Shown here one piece after another: positions 35,063-43,092 of a DNA stretch of 64,000 nt. Below the pieces are notes generated by a model. That model worked only from the letters and a program-made list of their open reading frames with translations, did no database searches and was not told the DNA's origin. How positions within the stretch are numbered: position 1 is the first letter of the stretch; every line of letters begins with the position of its first letter. The DNA comes from Streptomyces noursei (GTDB taxonomy: Bacteria; Actinomycetota; Actinomycetes; Streptomycetales; Streptomycetaceae): assembly GCF_016917755.1 (NCBI RefSeq), contig NZ_CP070326.1, positions 5,766,001 through 5,830,000 of the forward strand, in the 5' to 3' direction. The translations under genes and the position numbers were made by a program.

Positions 35063-35475
35063 GAGCGGTAGCAGTTCCAACCCCACCTGCCGCAGTCGCC
35101 GGCCCACCTGCGCGGACGCCACGGATCGCGTCCTCCGGCGGCGCCGAGGAGGGCGAGCGCCTGGGGGCGCCGCTGCGCGCGGTCGGCCACCGGGACGCCC
35201 GGTTCGCGCTGCGGGTGCTGTCCCCGCTGGGCGCCACCGACCCCGAGGGCGACCTGACGACCGTCCGGAAGGTGCACGCCGAGGTGTTGGCGGTCGTGGA
35301 GCCCTGGCGGCTCGGCCGGAACGTCAACTTCCTCCTCGGCGAGCAGCAGGGGCGGGCGGACGCCGCGGAGGTGGCCCGCAGCACCCACGGCGCGGCCGCC
35401 CGGGCCCGGCTGGCGGACCTCAAGGCCGCCCACGACCCGGAGAACGTCTTCCGCTTCCACCCGTCTGAGGTGTGA
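35063..35475 (+). pseudogene. C-terminal fragment of FAD-linked oxidase (BBE domain)
   Basis: One frame reads FQPHLPQSPAHLRGRHGS from about 35066. After a frame change near 35125, another reads GGAEEGERLGAPLRAVG and runs to AAHDPENVFRFHPSEV at 35475, the standard C-terminus of berberine-bridge-type FAD oxidases. Together with the piece at 33150-33240 it shows a gene split by the TnpB-related element and later frameshifted. Confidence 0.75.
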
Positions 35476-35515
35476 GACGGTACGCCGCCCCTGATGTCGG
35501 CCGGCGCGCGCCCGG

Positions 35516-35716
35516 CTAGCTGAAGACGGCCGCCAGGACGATCAGCGCGACGAGGATGACGAGGGTCTCCCACCGGGCCGCGCGGCGCAGCGTGTCCAGC
35601 GACGACGCACCGCCGGACGACCGGTGCGGCTGCCAGGCGGAGCCGTCGTCCGACGAGTGGTGGGAGCTGTGGTGGACCGTGTGGTGGGACGTGCCACCGG
35701 ATGCGTCGTCGCTCAT
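35516..35716 (-). CDS. His-rich small membrane protein
   Basis: 66 residues from ATG 35716. Residues 11-20 read HHTVHHSSHH, followed by an Asp/Ser stretch that could bind metal. The C-terminal RWETLVILVALIVLAAVFS is a single TM helix. An upstream in-frame ATG at 35725 is possible. I recall similar His-rich single-pass proteins in Streptomyces, without known role. Divergent from the large dehydrogenase. Confidence 0.65.
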   Translation of the reverse strand: MSDDASGGTSHHTVHHSSHHSSDDGSAWQPHRSSGGASSLDTLRRAARWETLVILVALIVLAAVFS

Positions 35717-35794
35717 GCGTTCCATGCTAGGGGTGGTGGTGCAGTTATCCACAGCCCTTGATCGCCCCCCGCCCTTTCCGGGCACCCTGGAGTC

Positions 35795-38700
35795 ATGGCT
35801 GATCGCACGGAGACGGACAAGCGGAACGGCGACGGATCGGATACGAGCGGATCGGGCACCGGCGGCCGGCGTGGGCGGGCGACCGACCGGGCGGCGGCGG
35901 CCCGGGCGGACCTGGCGCGCGAACTGGCCGCGGCGGTGCGGGGCGAGGTCTCGGCCACCGCCGGGGACCGGGCGCTGATGACGATGGACGCGTCCAACTA
36001 CCGGCGGGTCCCGGACGCGGTGGTCGCGCCCCGGGACGCCGAGGACGTCGCCGCGGCCCTGCGGGTCTGCCGGGAGCGCGGCGTCCCGGTGGTGCCGCGC
36101 GGCGGCGGCACCAGCATCGCCGGGCAGGCCACCGGCACCGGCGTCGTCCTGGACTTCACCCGCCATATGCGCCGGATCGCCGCGCTGGACCCCGAGGCCC
36201 GCACGGCCGTCGTCCAGCCCGGCGTCGTCCTCGACGACCTCCGGGCCGCCGCCGCCCCGCACGGGCTGACCTTCGGCCCCGACCCCTCCACCCACAGCCG
36301 CTGCACCCTCGGCGGCATGATCGGCAACAACTCCTGCGGCTCGCACTCCGTCGCCTGGGGCACCACCGCCGACAACGTCCACACCCTGGACGTGCTCACC
36401 TACGGCGGCGAGGCGGTCCGGGCCGGCCGCGGCACCGACCCCGAGGGCCGCCCCACCGGCCTCCCGCCCCGTCTGCGCGACGGTGTCCAGGCCCTGGTGG
36501 GGCGGGAGTTGGCGCTGCTGCGCACCGGCTACCCCGCCGGCCTCCCGCGCCGCATCTCCGGCTACGCACTGGACGCGCTGCTCCCCGAGGCGGGCACCGA
36601 CCTGGCCCGTGCCCTCACCGGCAGCGAGGGCACCCTCGGCGTCGTCACCGAGGCCGCCGTCCGACTCGTCGAGGCCCCCGCGGCCCGCGCCCTGGCCGTC
36701 CTGGCCTACCCCGACGAGAGCGCCGCCGCCGAGGCCGCGCACACCCTCCTCCCGCATTGCCCGCTGACCGTCGAGGGGATGGCCGCCGACCTCGTCGGCA
36801 AGGGCGCCGCCGGGCTGCCCGACGGCGGCGCCTGGCTGTTCGTCGAGATGGGCGGGGCGAGCCGCGCCGAGGCCGCCGCCCGCGCCGAGGTGCTGTGCCG
36901 TGCCGCGATCGCGGACGGCGCCACCGGCCACGCCCTCGTCGCCGACCCGGCCGGCCAGCGCGCCCTCTGGCGGATCCGCGAGGACGCCTCCGGCACCGCG
37001 ACCCGGATGCCCGACGGCACGGAGGCATGGCCCGGCTGGGAGGACTGCGCCGTCCCGCCCGCCCGACTCGGCCCGTATCTACGGGACTTCCGCGCCCTGC
37101 TCGCCCAGCACGGCCTGCGCGGCACCCCCTACGGCCACTTCGGCGACGGCTGCATCCACGTCCGGATCGACTTCGACCTGCTCACCCCGCCCGGCATCCG
37201 CCGCTTCCGGGACTTCTCCACCGACCTGGCCGCCCTGGTGGTGGCGCACGGCGGATCACTCTCCGGCGAGCACGGCGACGGCCAGGCCCGCGCCGAACTC
37301 CTCCCCGCGATGTACGGCGACGAACTGGTCGGCCTCTTCGGCGCGTTCAAGGACCTCTGGGACCCGGCCGGGGGCCTCAACCCCGGCATGCTGGTCCGCC
37401 CCGCCCGCCTCGACGACAACCTTCGCTTCGCCCCGCTGCCGAAGGGCCCGGTCCCGGTGGAGTTCGGCTACCCGCACGATCACGGCGACTTCCCGGCCGC
37501 CGTCCGCCGCTGCGTCGGCGTCGCCAAGTGCCGTACCGAAAAGCTCGGTTCGGGATCGTCCGATGTGATGTGCCCGTCGTACCGCGCCACCGGCGAGGAG
37601 CGGCACTCCACCCGGGGGCGCGCCCGGCTGCTGCACGAGATGCTCGCCGGCGAGGTGATCACCGACGGCTGGCGCTCCCCGGAGGTGCGCGACGCCCTCG
37701 ACCTCTGCCTCTCCTGCAAGGGCTGCCGCAGCGACTGCCCCGTGGGGGTCGACATGGCCACCTACAAGGCGGAGTTCCTGCACCACCACTACGCGGGCCG
37801 GATCCGCCCCGCCGCCCACTACGCCATGGGCCGCCTGCCGCAGTGGCTGCGCGCCGCCGCCCCCGCGGCGCCGCTCCTCAACGCCCTCGCCCGCACCCCG
37901 CTCGCCGCGGTCGCCAAGCGGCTCGCCGGGATCGCGCCGGAGCGGGAGATCCCGGCGCTGGCGGGGGAGACGTTCCGGCGCTGGTGGTGGCGCCGGCGCG
38001 CCGCCGGGGGCGCGCCGACGGGCGGCCGGACGGTCGTCCTGTGGCCCGACACCTTCACCGACCACCTGTCCCCGGAGGTGGGCCGGGCCGCCGTCCGCGT
38101 CCTGGAGGCCGCCGGACTGCGGCCCCTGCTCCCGCCCACCGCGCCCCTGGCGAAGCGCCCGTCGTTCCCGCTGCCCCGCCTCCACCGCCCCGGCCTGTGC
38201 TGCGGCCTGACCTATGTCTCCACCGGCCAACTCACCCAGGCCAGGGCCGTCATGCGCCGCACGGTCGAGGCGCTCGGCCCCCTGGTGCGCCCCGGCCGCC
38301 CCCTGGTCGTCCTCGAACCGAGCTGCGCCGCGGCGCTCCGCACCGACCTGCCGGAACTGCTCTCCGACGACCCCCGGGCCGCACGGCTCGCCGCCTCCGT
38401 CCGCACCTTCGCCGAGGTCCTGGAGGAACTGGCCCCCGACTGGACCCCGCCCCGCCTCGACCGCCCCGTCGCCGGCCAGACCCACTGCCACCAGCACGCG
38501 GTCCTCGGCGACGCCGCCGACCGCCGACTTCGCGAACGCGCCGGCCTGACCGGCGACTTGAGCGGCGGCTGCTGCGGCCTGGCCGGCAACTTCGGCTTCG
38601 AACGCGGCCACTACGACGTCTCCGTCGCCTGCGCCGAGGACCAACTCCTCCCCGCCGTGCGCGAGGCGCCCCCGCACACCGAGATCCTCGCCGACGGCTT

Positions 38701-38800
38701 CTCCTGCCGGACCCAACTCGCCCAACTGGGCGCGCGCCGGGGACGACACCTGGCGGAGGTGCTGGCGGAGGCCCTGGGGGAGGGACCGGGGCCCGGCTGA
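35795..38800 (+). CDS. FAD-binding and Fe-S-cluster dehydrogenase (YdiJ/D-2-hydroxyacid type)
   Basis: 1001 residues. Residues about 75-260 are a PCMH FAD domain (VPVVPRGGGTSIAGQATG, GGMIGNNSCGSHSV). A GlcD/vanillyl-oxidase C-terminal domain follows (YGHFGDGCIHVRIDFDL, SGEHGDGQARAELLP). The C-terminal third is Fe-S/CCG: CLSCKGCRSDCPVG, then LCCGLTYVS and GGCCGLAGNFGFE. This fusion matches YdiJ-type D-2-hydroxyglutarate or D-lactate dehydrogenases of about 1000 residues. The first 35 residues are a polar extension. Likely membrane-associated and quinone-linked. Confidence 0.9.
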   Translation: MADRTETDKRNGDGSDTSGSGTGGRRGRATDRAAAARADLARELAAAVRGEVSATAGDRALMTMDASNYRRVPDAVVAPRDAEDVAAALRVCRERGVPVVPRGGGTSIAGQATGTGVVLDFTRHMRRIAALDPEARTAVVQPGVVLDDLRAAAAPHGLTFGPDPSTHSRCTLGGMIGNNSCGSHSVAWGTTADNVHTLDVLTYGGEAVRAGRGTDPEGRPTGLPPRLRDGVQALVGRELALLRTGYPAGLPRRISGYALDALLPEAGTDLARALTGSEGTLGVVTEAAVRLVEAPAARALAVLAYPDESAAAEAAHTLLPHCPLTVEGMAADLVGKGAAGLPDGGAWLFVEMGGASRAEAAARAEVLCRAAIADGATGHALVADPAGQRALWRIREDASGTATRMPDGTEAWPGWEDCAVPPARLGPYLRDFRALLAQHGLRGTPYGHFGDGCIHVRIDFDLLTPPGIRRFRDFSTDLAALVVAHGGSLSGEHGDGQARAELLPAMYGDELVGLFGAFKDLWDPAGGLNPGMLVRPARLDDNLRFAPLPKGPVPVEFGYPHDHGDFPAAVRRCVGVAKCRTEKLGSGSSDVMCPSYRATGEERHSTRGRARLLHEMLAGEVITDGWRSPEVRDALDLCLSCKGCRSDCPVGVDMATYKAEFLHHHYAGRIRPAAHYAMGRLPQWLRAAAPAAPLLNALARTPLAAVAKRLAGIAPEREIPALAGETFRRWWWRRRAAGGAPTGGRTVVLWPDTFTDHLSPEVGRAAVRVLEAAGLRPLLPPTAPLAKRPSFPLPRLHRPGLCCGLTYVSTGQLTQARAVMRRTVEALGPLVRPGRPLVVLEPSCAAALRTDLPELLSDDPRAARLAASVRTFAEVLEELAPDWTPPRLDRPVAGQTHCHQHAVLGDAADRRLRERAGLTGDLSGGCCGLAGNFGFERGHYDVSVACAEDQLLPAVREAPPHTEILADGFSCRTQLAQLGARRGRHLAEVLAEALGEGPGPG

Positions 38801-38979
38801 CCGTAGGAGGTTGTCTCTTCACGGGAACGCGGTTCACCGGCTCGGCCGGCTTGCGCTCCGCCCTTTCACGTCTTTCACGGAAAGTCCATTCATGGGAAAG
38901 ATAAGGCTGATTCACCTTTTGGAAACCTCTCGCCGTTCATGATGGCCACTGGCTTACGCCGAACGTCGGAGATGGTCCA

Positions 38980-40191
38980 ATGCGCGTAGCTGAGCGGCTT
39001 ACGAGCCGGGTACGGAATGCACTCGACGGCCCCATGGGAATCGGATGCGTGACGGTGGGGATCCTTGCCGTCTCGGCGGTCCTGGAGCCCCTGGGGGCCC
39101 CGTCGCCCCAACTCCTCCTCGGGCTGCTGGTCGGGGCCGTGATCGCCTTGCGGGGCAGCCGGCGGCACCATATGTCGAAGACCGTCGACCAGAGCGTGCA
39201 GGCCCTCATCGGCGTCATGATCGGCGCCTATCTCCAGGTCTCGGTCCTGCGCGACGTGGCCGGTGCCATGCTTCCGCTGACGATGCTCACGCTGGTGACG
39301 ACCGTCCTCAGCGTCGGAATTGCCGTCATGATCGCGCGGACCGGCCGAATGGACCGGCTCACCGCGACGCTCGGAATGATCGCCGGAGGGTCGGTGGCCG
39401 TGACGTCGTGCGCGAAGGACATGGGCGCGGATTCTCGAGTCGTGGCGTTTATGCAGTACACCCGTGTCGCCGTGATTTCGGCCGCCGCGCCGCTGGTGGC
39501 CATGCTCATCGCCGACCCCGCGGCCGGCGGCACAGGGGACGACGGTGGTGCGAGCGCCACCGCCGGATGGTCCTGGGACCTGGTGCCCCGAGGCGATCAG
39601 CTGGCCGGGGTGTCCATCACCCTCGTCCTGGCCGCCGTTGGCATGCGCCTGGCCCGGCGCATCAGGCTGCCCAGCGCGGCTCTCCTGGGGCCCATGCTGC
39701 TCTCCGCGGCCGTCACGGCGCTCGGCCTGACGCACGGCTATTCGCCGGCGGGCCTGTTCAAGGAGACGCTGCTGGTACTCGTCGGGTTGGAGGTGGGCCT
39801 GCGCTTCGACCGCGAGACCGTACAGGCGGTGAGGCGCATGATCCCGCTGGTACTGGGTGCGATCTTGCTGCTCTGCGGTGTCATCGGGGGGATCGCCGTC
39901 GGGCTGGCCCCGGTGCTGGGGGTGAGCCGGGCCGACGCCTACCTCGCGACGACGCCCGGCGGTATCAACGCGGTCCTCGCCAGCGCGTCGACCAGCGATG
40001 CGCACATGGGGCTGATCTCCAGTGTGCAGACGCTGCGGCTGTTCCTCATGGTGTTGCTGCTGCCCCTGCTCCAGGGGTGGCTGGCGCGAAGTTCCGCTCA
40101 GCGCACCGAGACCGCGCAGGGACGGCAGGAGAGGCGCCAGCGGAAGCCGGGGCCCGAGTCCGAGCCCGAGCCTGCAGCAAGGGACGCTTGA
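38980..40191 (+). CDS. AbrB-family (AmoA-like) membrane protein
   Basis: 403 residues from ATG 38980, with GGAGATG upstream. Two homologous halves of about five TM helices each: QLLLGLLVGAVIAL with GVMIGAYLQVSVLRDVAG in the first, and ALLGPMLLSAAVTALGLTHG with LVGLEVGLRFDRETVQAV and ATTPGGINAVLASAS in the second. This duplicated layout is the PF05145 family, misleadingly named AbrB transcriptional regulator. Probably a transporter. The C-terminus is a charged cytoplasmic tail. The 179-nt upstream spacer is less GC-rich and likely carries its promoter. Confidence 0.88.
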   Translation: MRVAERLTSRVRNALDGPMGIGCVTVGILAVSAVLEPLGAPSPQLLLGLLVGAVIALRGSRRHHMSKTVDQSVQALIGVMIGAYLQVSVLRDVAGAMLPLTMLTLVTTVLSVGIAVMIARTGRMDRLTATLGMIAGGSVAVTSCAKDMGADSRVVAFMQYTRVAVISAAAPLVAMLIADPAAGGTGDDGGASATAGWSWDLVPRGDQLAGVSITLVLAAVGMRLARRIRLPSAALLGPMLLSAAVTALGLTHGYSPAGLFKETLLVLVGLEVGLRFDRETVQAVRRMIPLVLGAILLLCGVIGGIAVGLAPVLGVSRADAYLATTPGGINAVLASASTSDAHMGLISSVQTLRLFLMVLLLPLLQGWLARSSAQRTETAQGRQERRQRKPGPESEPEPAARDA

Positions 40192-40321
40192 CGGTGCCCT
40201 TCTGCAGCGGGGGGATGTCGTCAGACCTCACACCGCGGAGATGACGCGGCTCGATGCTCATGCGTGCGGAGCATAACAACCGGCGAAAAGGCATTTCACG
40301 TGCGCGAACGCGGGTCGTAGC

Positions 40322-41356
40322 GTGGAGGGTGTGAATGCTTCCTCCGCGCCTTTCGGGCCGTCCGCCGAGCCCTCGTCTGCCGAGTCCGTGTCCGCTGAGT
40401 CCTCTTCCGGTGCGTTCGGCTCCGGGATACCCCGGCCCGTGCCGCCCTCGCCCGAGGTGTTGTCGGCCGAGGCGCAGGCCGCGGCCCACGGGCTGGGCGA
40501 TACGGGTGCGGCGCGGGCGCGGGGCCGGCTGGTGTCGGTGGGGTTGGTCATCGGCGGGATCGTCTCGCTGCAGTTCGGGTCGTCGGTCGCGGTGCTGCTG
40601 TTCCCGCGGGCCGGCGCGCTGGGTGTCGTCACGCTGCGGCTGGTCGTGGCGGCGCTGGTGCTGCTCGTCGCCTGCCGGCCGAAGGTACGGGGCTACGGGC
40701 GGGCGGACTGGGCCACGGTCGTCGCCTTCGGCGTGGCGCTCGTCGGCATGAATTCGCTCTTCTACCAGGCGATCGACCGGATTCCCTTGGGGGCCGCGGT
40801 CACCCTGGAGTTCCTCGGGCCGTTGATCCTGTCGGTGGCGACGTCCCGGCGGCTGCTGAGCGTGGTGTGGGCGGCGCTGGCGCTGGGCGGTGTGGTGCTG
40901 CTGGGGCGCGCGGGGTTCGACGGGCTGAACTTCGTCGGGGCCGGATGCGCGCTGGCGGCCGGTGGGCTGTGGGCCGCGTACATCCTGCTGTCGGCGCGGA
41001 CCGGGCAGCGGTTCCCGCAGGCGGACGGGCTGGCGTTGGCGATGACGGTGGCGGCGGTGCTGAGCCTGCCGCTGGGCGTGCTCAGCGCGGGCACGGCGCT
41101 GCTGAACCCGGTGACGGTGGGGCTGGGCGCCGCCGTGGCGCTGATGTCGTCGGTGCTGCCGTACACGCTGGAGCTGCTGGCGCTGCGGAAGCTGCCCGCT
41201 TCGGGGTTCGCGGTGATGATGAGCCTGGAGCCGGCCGCGGCGGCCACGGCCGGGTTCCTGGTGCTGGGGCAGGCGCTGGGGTGGGTCGAGTTGGTGGCGA
41301 TCGGGCTGGTGGTGGTGGCCAGTGCGGGGGCGGTTCTCAGCGGCTCGCGCCGCTGA
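40322..41356 (+). CDS. EamA/DMT-family transporter (RhtA-like exporter)
   Basis: 344 residues. A Ser/Pro/Ala-rich N-terminus of 70 residues precedes ten TM helices in two EamA repeats: VVTLRLVVAALVLL with LFYQAIDRIPLGAAVTLEFL in the first, and ALRKLPASGFAVMMSLEPAAA in the second. These resemble RhtA-type threonine/homoserine exporters. The start may be GTG 40322 or GTG 40331; a GGAGG overlaps the former. Confidence 0.88.
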   Translation: MEGVNASSAPFGPSAEPSSAESVSAESSSGAFGSGIPRPVPPSPEVLSAEAQAAAHGLGDTGAARARGRLVSVGLVIGGIVSLQFGSSVAVLLFPRAGALGVVTLRLVVAALVLLVACRPKVRGYGRADWATVVAFGVALVGMNSLFYQAIDRIPLGAAVTLEFLGPLILSVATSRRLLSVVWAALALGGVVLLGRAGFDGLNFVGAGCALAAGGLWAAYILLSARTGQRFPQADGLALAMTVAAVLSLPLGVLSAGTALLNPVTVGLGAAVALMSSVLPYTLELLALRKLPASGFAVMMSLEPAAAATAGFLVLGQALGWVELVAIGLVVVASAGAVLSGSRR

Positions 41357-41430
41357 GGTCTTCCCTCCCACGCGCCGCTGACCAGACCCGCCCGAACGCC
41401 GCAGGGGCAGCGCACAGACGGGGCCTTCGG

Positions 41431-41673
41431 TCACCGCATCCAGGCTGGTTCAAGCGCCCGGACCTCAGAGCGGTACGCACTCACGATCTTGAAGAACGCT
41501 TCAGGGTCGCGATCGACCATCTCTGACAGCTCGCAGTACAGCTTGTACGCCTCTCCCGGCATCTCGTACGGGCAGACGCCGGAGCGGCACCGCCACCACA
41601 CCCCCGTAGCGCTGACAAGGCGACTGCCGCAGCGGGGGCACGGCTGGGCTACGCAGGCTTGCTCGTCCCGCAC
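41431..41673 (-). CDS. Small zinc-ribbon-like hypothetical protein
   Basis: 80 residues from GTG 41673. CPRCGSRL and WWRCRSGVCPYEM supply four cysteines for a zinc ribbon, followed by a helical C-terminus (AYKLYCELSEMVDRDPEAFF). The start lies inside the preceding 40-residue gene in another frame. Last member of a minus-strand string of tiny genes. Function unknown. Confidence 0.6.
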   Translation of the reverse strand: MRDEQACVAQPCPRCGSRLVSATGVWWRCRSGVCPYEMPGEAYKLYCELSEMVDRDPEAFFKIVSAYRSEVRALEPAWMR

Positions 41674-41771
41674 GGGTAGCAGATCCACCAGCCGTCCTGG
41701 TTCGGAGTCATCTCCTGACCGCACTTGTCGCACGCTACCCGCGTTTCGTACAGATCCCTGTTGCACTCCAT
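41649..41771 (-). CDS. 40-residue zinc-ribbon peptide
   Basis: From ATG 41771 (MECNRDLYETRVACDKCGQE): CDKCG and CYPCG spaced about 19 residues apart around WWI form a minimal two-CxxC zinc ribbon. Overlaps the next gene by 25 nt. Similar minute proteins accompany XRE regulators in other actinomycetes as I recall. Confidence 0.55.
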   Translation of the reverse strand: MECNRDLYETRVACDKCGQEMTPNQDGWWICYPCGTSKPA

Positions 41772-41957
41772 TAGCCCTACATCGGGGAGACGCGATTGTT
41801 CCACCGTCCGCCGGGTGGCGGCAGTGGGGTGCACGGCTGACGCAGGGGTTCAAGCCGTTGACAGCCGACTGACCCACAAGGGGTCCGGTAACCCGCCCCG
41901 GGAAACCAGGCTCGGCAGATGCGGGACCAACCGACAGTCGAGTATTCCCACCCTGGT

Positions 41958-42206
41958 CTACGTTGGCGAAGTGCCGTTCACCGACGGGGGTTCTCTGAAG
42001 AGGGCACTGCCGTACTGGATCCCGAACAACTCGAAGTGGTCATCACCCGTGGCGCGTGCGTGGTTGAGACACCACTCTCGGGCTTCATCCTCGGAGGGGC
42101 TATCGAGGCTCATTTCCCCACAGATAATGCACTTCCCCACGTGCCTCAGGCCCCACTCTGAATCGAGTTGGAGCGCCCAGTCACGCAACCGCTCACGCTC
42201 GCTCAC
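41958..42206 (-). CDS. Small hypothetical protein with CxxC and Trp/His motif
   Basis: 82 residues from GTG 42206, overlapping the previous stop (GTGA). GKCIICGEMS, then AREWCLNHARATGDDHFELF, looks like the small zinc-binding domain of DUF7848-type Streptomyces proteins, but the match is weak and from memory. Part of the overlapping small-gene string. Confidence 0.6.
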   Translation of the reverse strand: MSERERLRDWALQLDSEWGLRHVGKCIICGEMSLDSPSEDEAREWCLNHARATGDDHFELFGIQYGSALFREPPSVNGTSPT

Positions 42207-42445
42207 GGCGTTCCCTCCGGACGCTCCGGGGCCTCACCGACCACATCCTGTATGGCGTCGATGCATGCAGCCAGACCACGCAACATCTCCCCCATCTCTT
42301 CGTCGGTCAACTCATCCAGCCACGTACGAAGTTTGACGTCCGCCTGCATGGCGTCGAGTTGGCGGTCAAGCTCCGGATACCTGCGGTGCCGGTTCCGTGC
42401 TTCCTCTACCTGAGCGCGCCACCGCGACCACACATCCCCGCTCAT
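42203..42445 (-). CDS. Small helical hypothetical protein
   Basis: 80 residues from ATG 42445, overlapping the previous stop (ATGA). Mostly alpha-helical and charged: WSRWRAQVEEARNRHRRYPE and WLDELTDEEMGEMLRGLAAC. No cysteine pair. Translationally coupled on both sides. Confidence 0.65.
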   Translation of the reverse strand: MSGDVWSRWRAQVEEARNRHRRYPELDRQLDAMQADVKLRTWLDELTDEEMGEMLRGLAACIDAIQDVVGEAPERPEGTP

Positions 42446-42642
42446 GAGCCAGCCGCCTTGTGGTGAGGGTGACGCCGCAACTCGACGTTGCAGTCGGTCA
42501 CCTTCGACATGTCCCCACGAGAACGTGCTGCCGCACGTTGCCGGACCAAAGCCCCGCACACGTCACACCCCGCAACGGGCTCGGGGTCGGGCTTCGCGGT
42601 CGGGTCGGACAGGTGGACGGGGCCACTCAACCTCGGAGCCAT
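42442..42642 (-). CDS. Small CxxC hypothetical protein
   Basis: 66 residues from ATG 42642, which overlaps the previous stop by one base (TGATG). LSDPTAKPDPEPVAGCDVCG then RQRAAARSRGDMSKVTDCN, with a His-rich end. This type (VxLSDP...GCDVCxAL...ARxRGDMS) recurs in Streptomyces loci with XRE regulators, as I recall. Role unknown. Confidence 0.65.
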   Translation of the reverse strand: MAPRLSGPVHLSDPTAKPDPEPVAGCDVCGALVRQRAAARSRGDMSKVTDCNVELRRHPHHKAAGS

Positions 42643-42956
42643 CAGCACCCCACCCCCACACCGTGAATCCAACGCGGCCCCGCTTCGACGCCGTCCGTCG
42701 CTAGCCACAGCGCACGGCGCCGCCCACGCTGCAACCGCCGCTCCTGGCGCTCCTGGGGCGTCAGGACGTACGGACGGAGGAACGCCACGTCCTCACCCCG
42801 CAGCAACCGCTGTTCGACGGGGACGCGGGGGATGGCGAGCGTGGGGGTGTCGGGGAGTTCGGGGGTGGGCGGTGCGTCGGCCGAACGGTGACGCCCACGG
42901 GCGGGAAACAACAGGTGCAACAGCAGTTCGATGATCCACGCGCTATGTTTGCGCAT
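42642..42956 (-). CDS. Small hypothetical protein with N-terminal hydrophobic segment
   Basis: 104 residues from ATG 42956, preceded by a strong GGGAGGT. MRKHSAWIIELLLHLLFPAR is an amphipathic or membrane-touching start; the rest is Arg/Pro-rich with TPQERQERRLQRGRRRALWL. First gene of the overlapping string; a hairpin separates it from the XRE gene upstream. Confidence 0.65.
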   Translation of the reverse strand: MRKHSAWIIELLLHLLFPARGRHRSADAPPTPELPDTPTLAIPRVPVEQRLLRGEDVAFLRPYVLTPQERQERRLQRGRRRALWLATDGVEAGPRWIHGVGVGC

Positions 42957-42987
42957 GTCGTCAACCTCCCAGGGGTTGATGGCCACG

Positions 42988-43018
42988 CCCCCGGACCGAC
43001 GCACATCGGTCGCGGGGG
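42988..43018 (-). terminator. Hairpin between the XRE regulator and the small-gene string
   Basis: CCCCCGGACCGA and TCGGTCGCGGGGG pair over 11-12 bp with one bulge and a 6-nt loop. It could terminate or attenuate read-through from the XRE gene into the small genes. Confidence 0.55.
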
Positions 43019-43092
43019 TCTTCTGTCGGTCAGTCGGGAGTGACCGTATGACCCCTGGGAAGGGAGAGGGGGCACACTTTGTGCCCCTTGCT

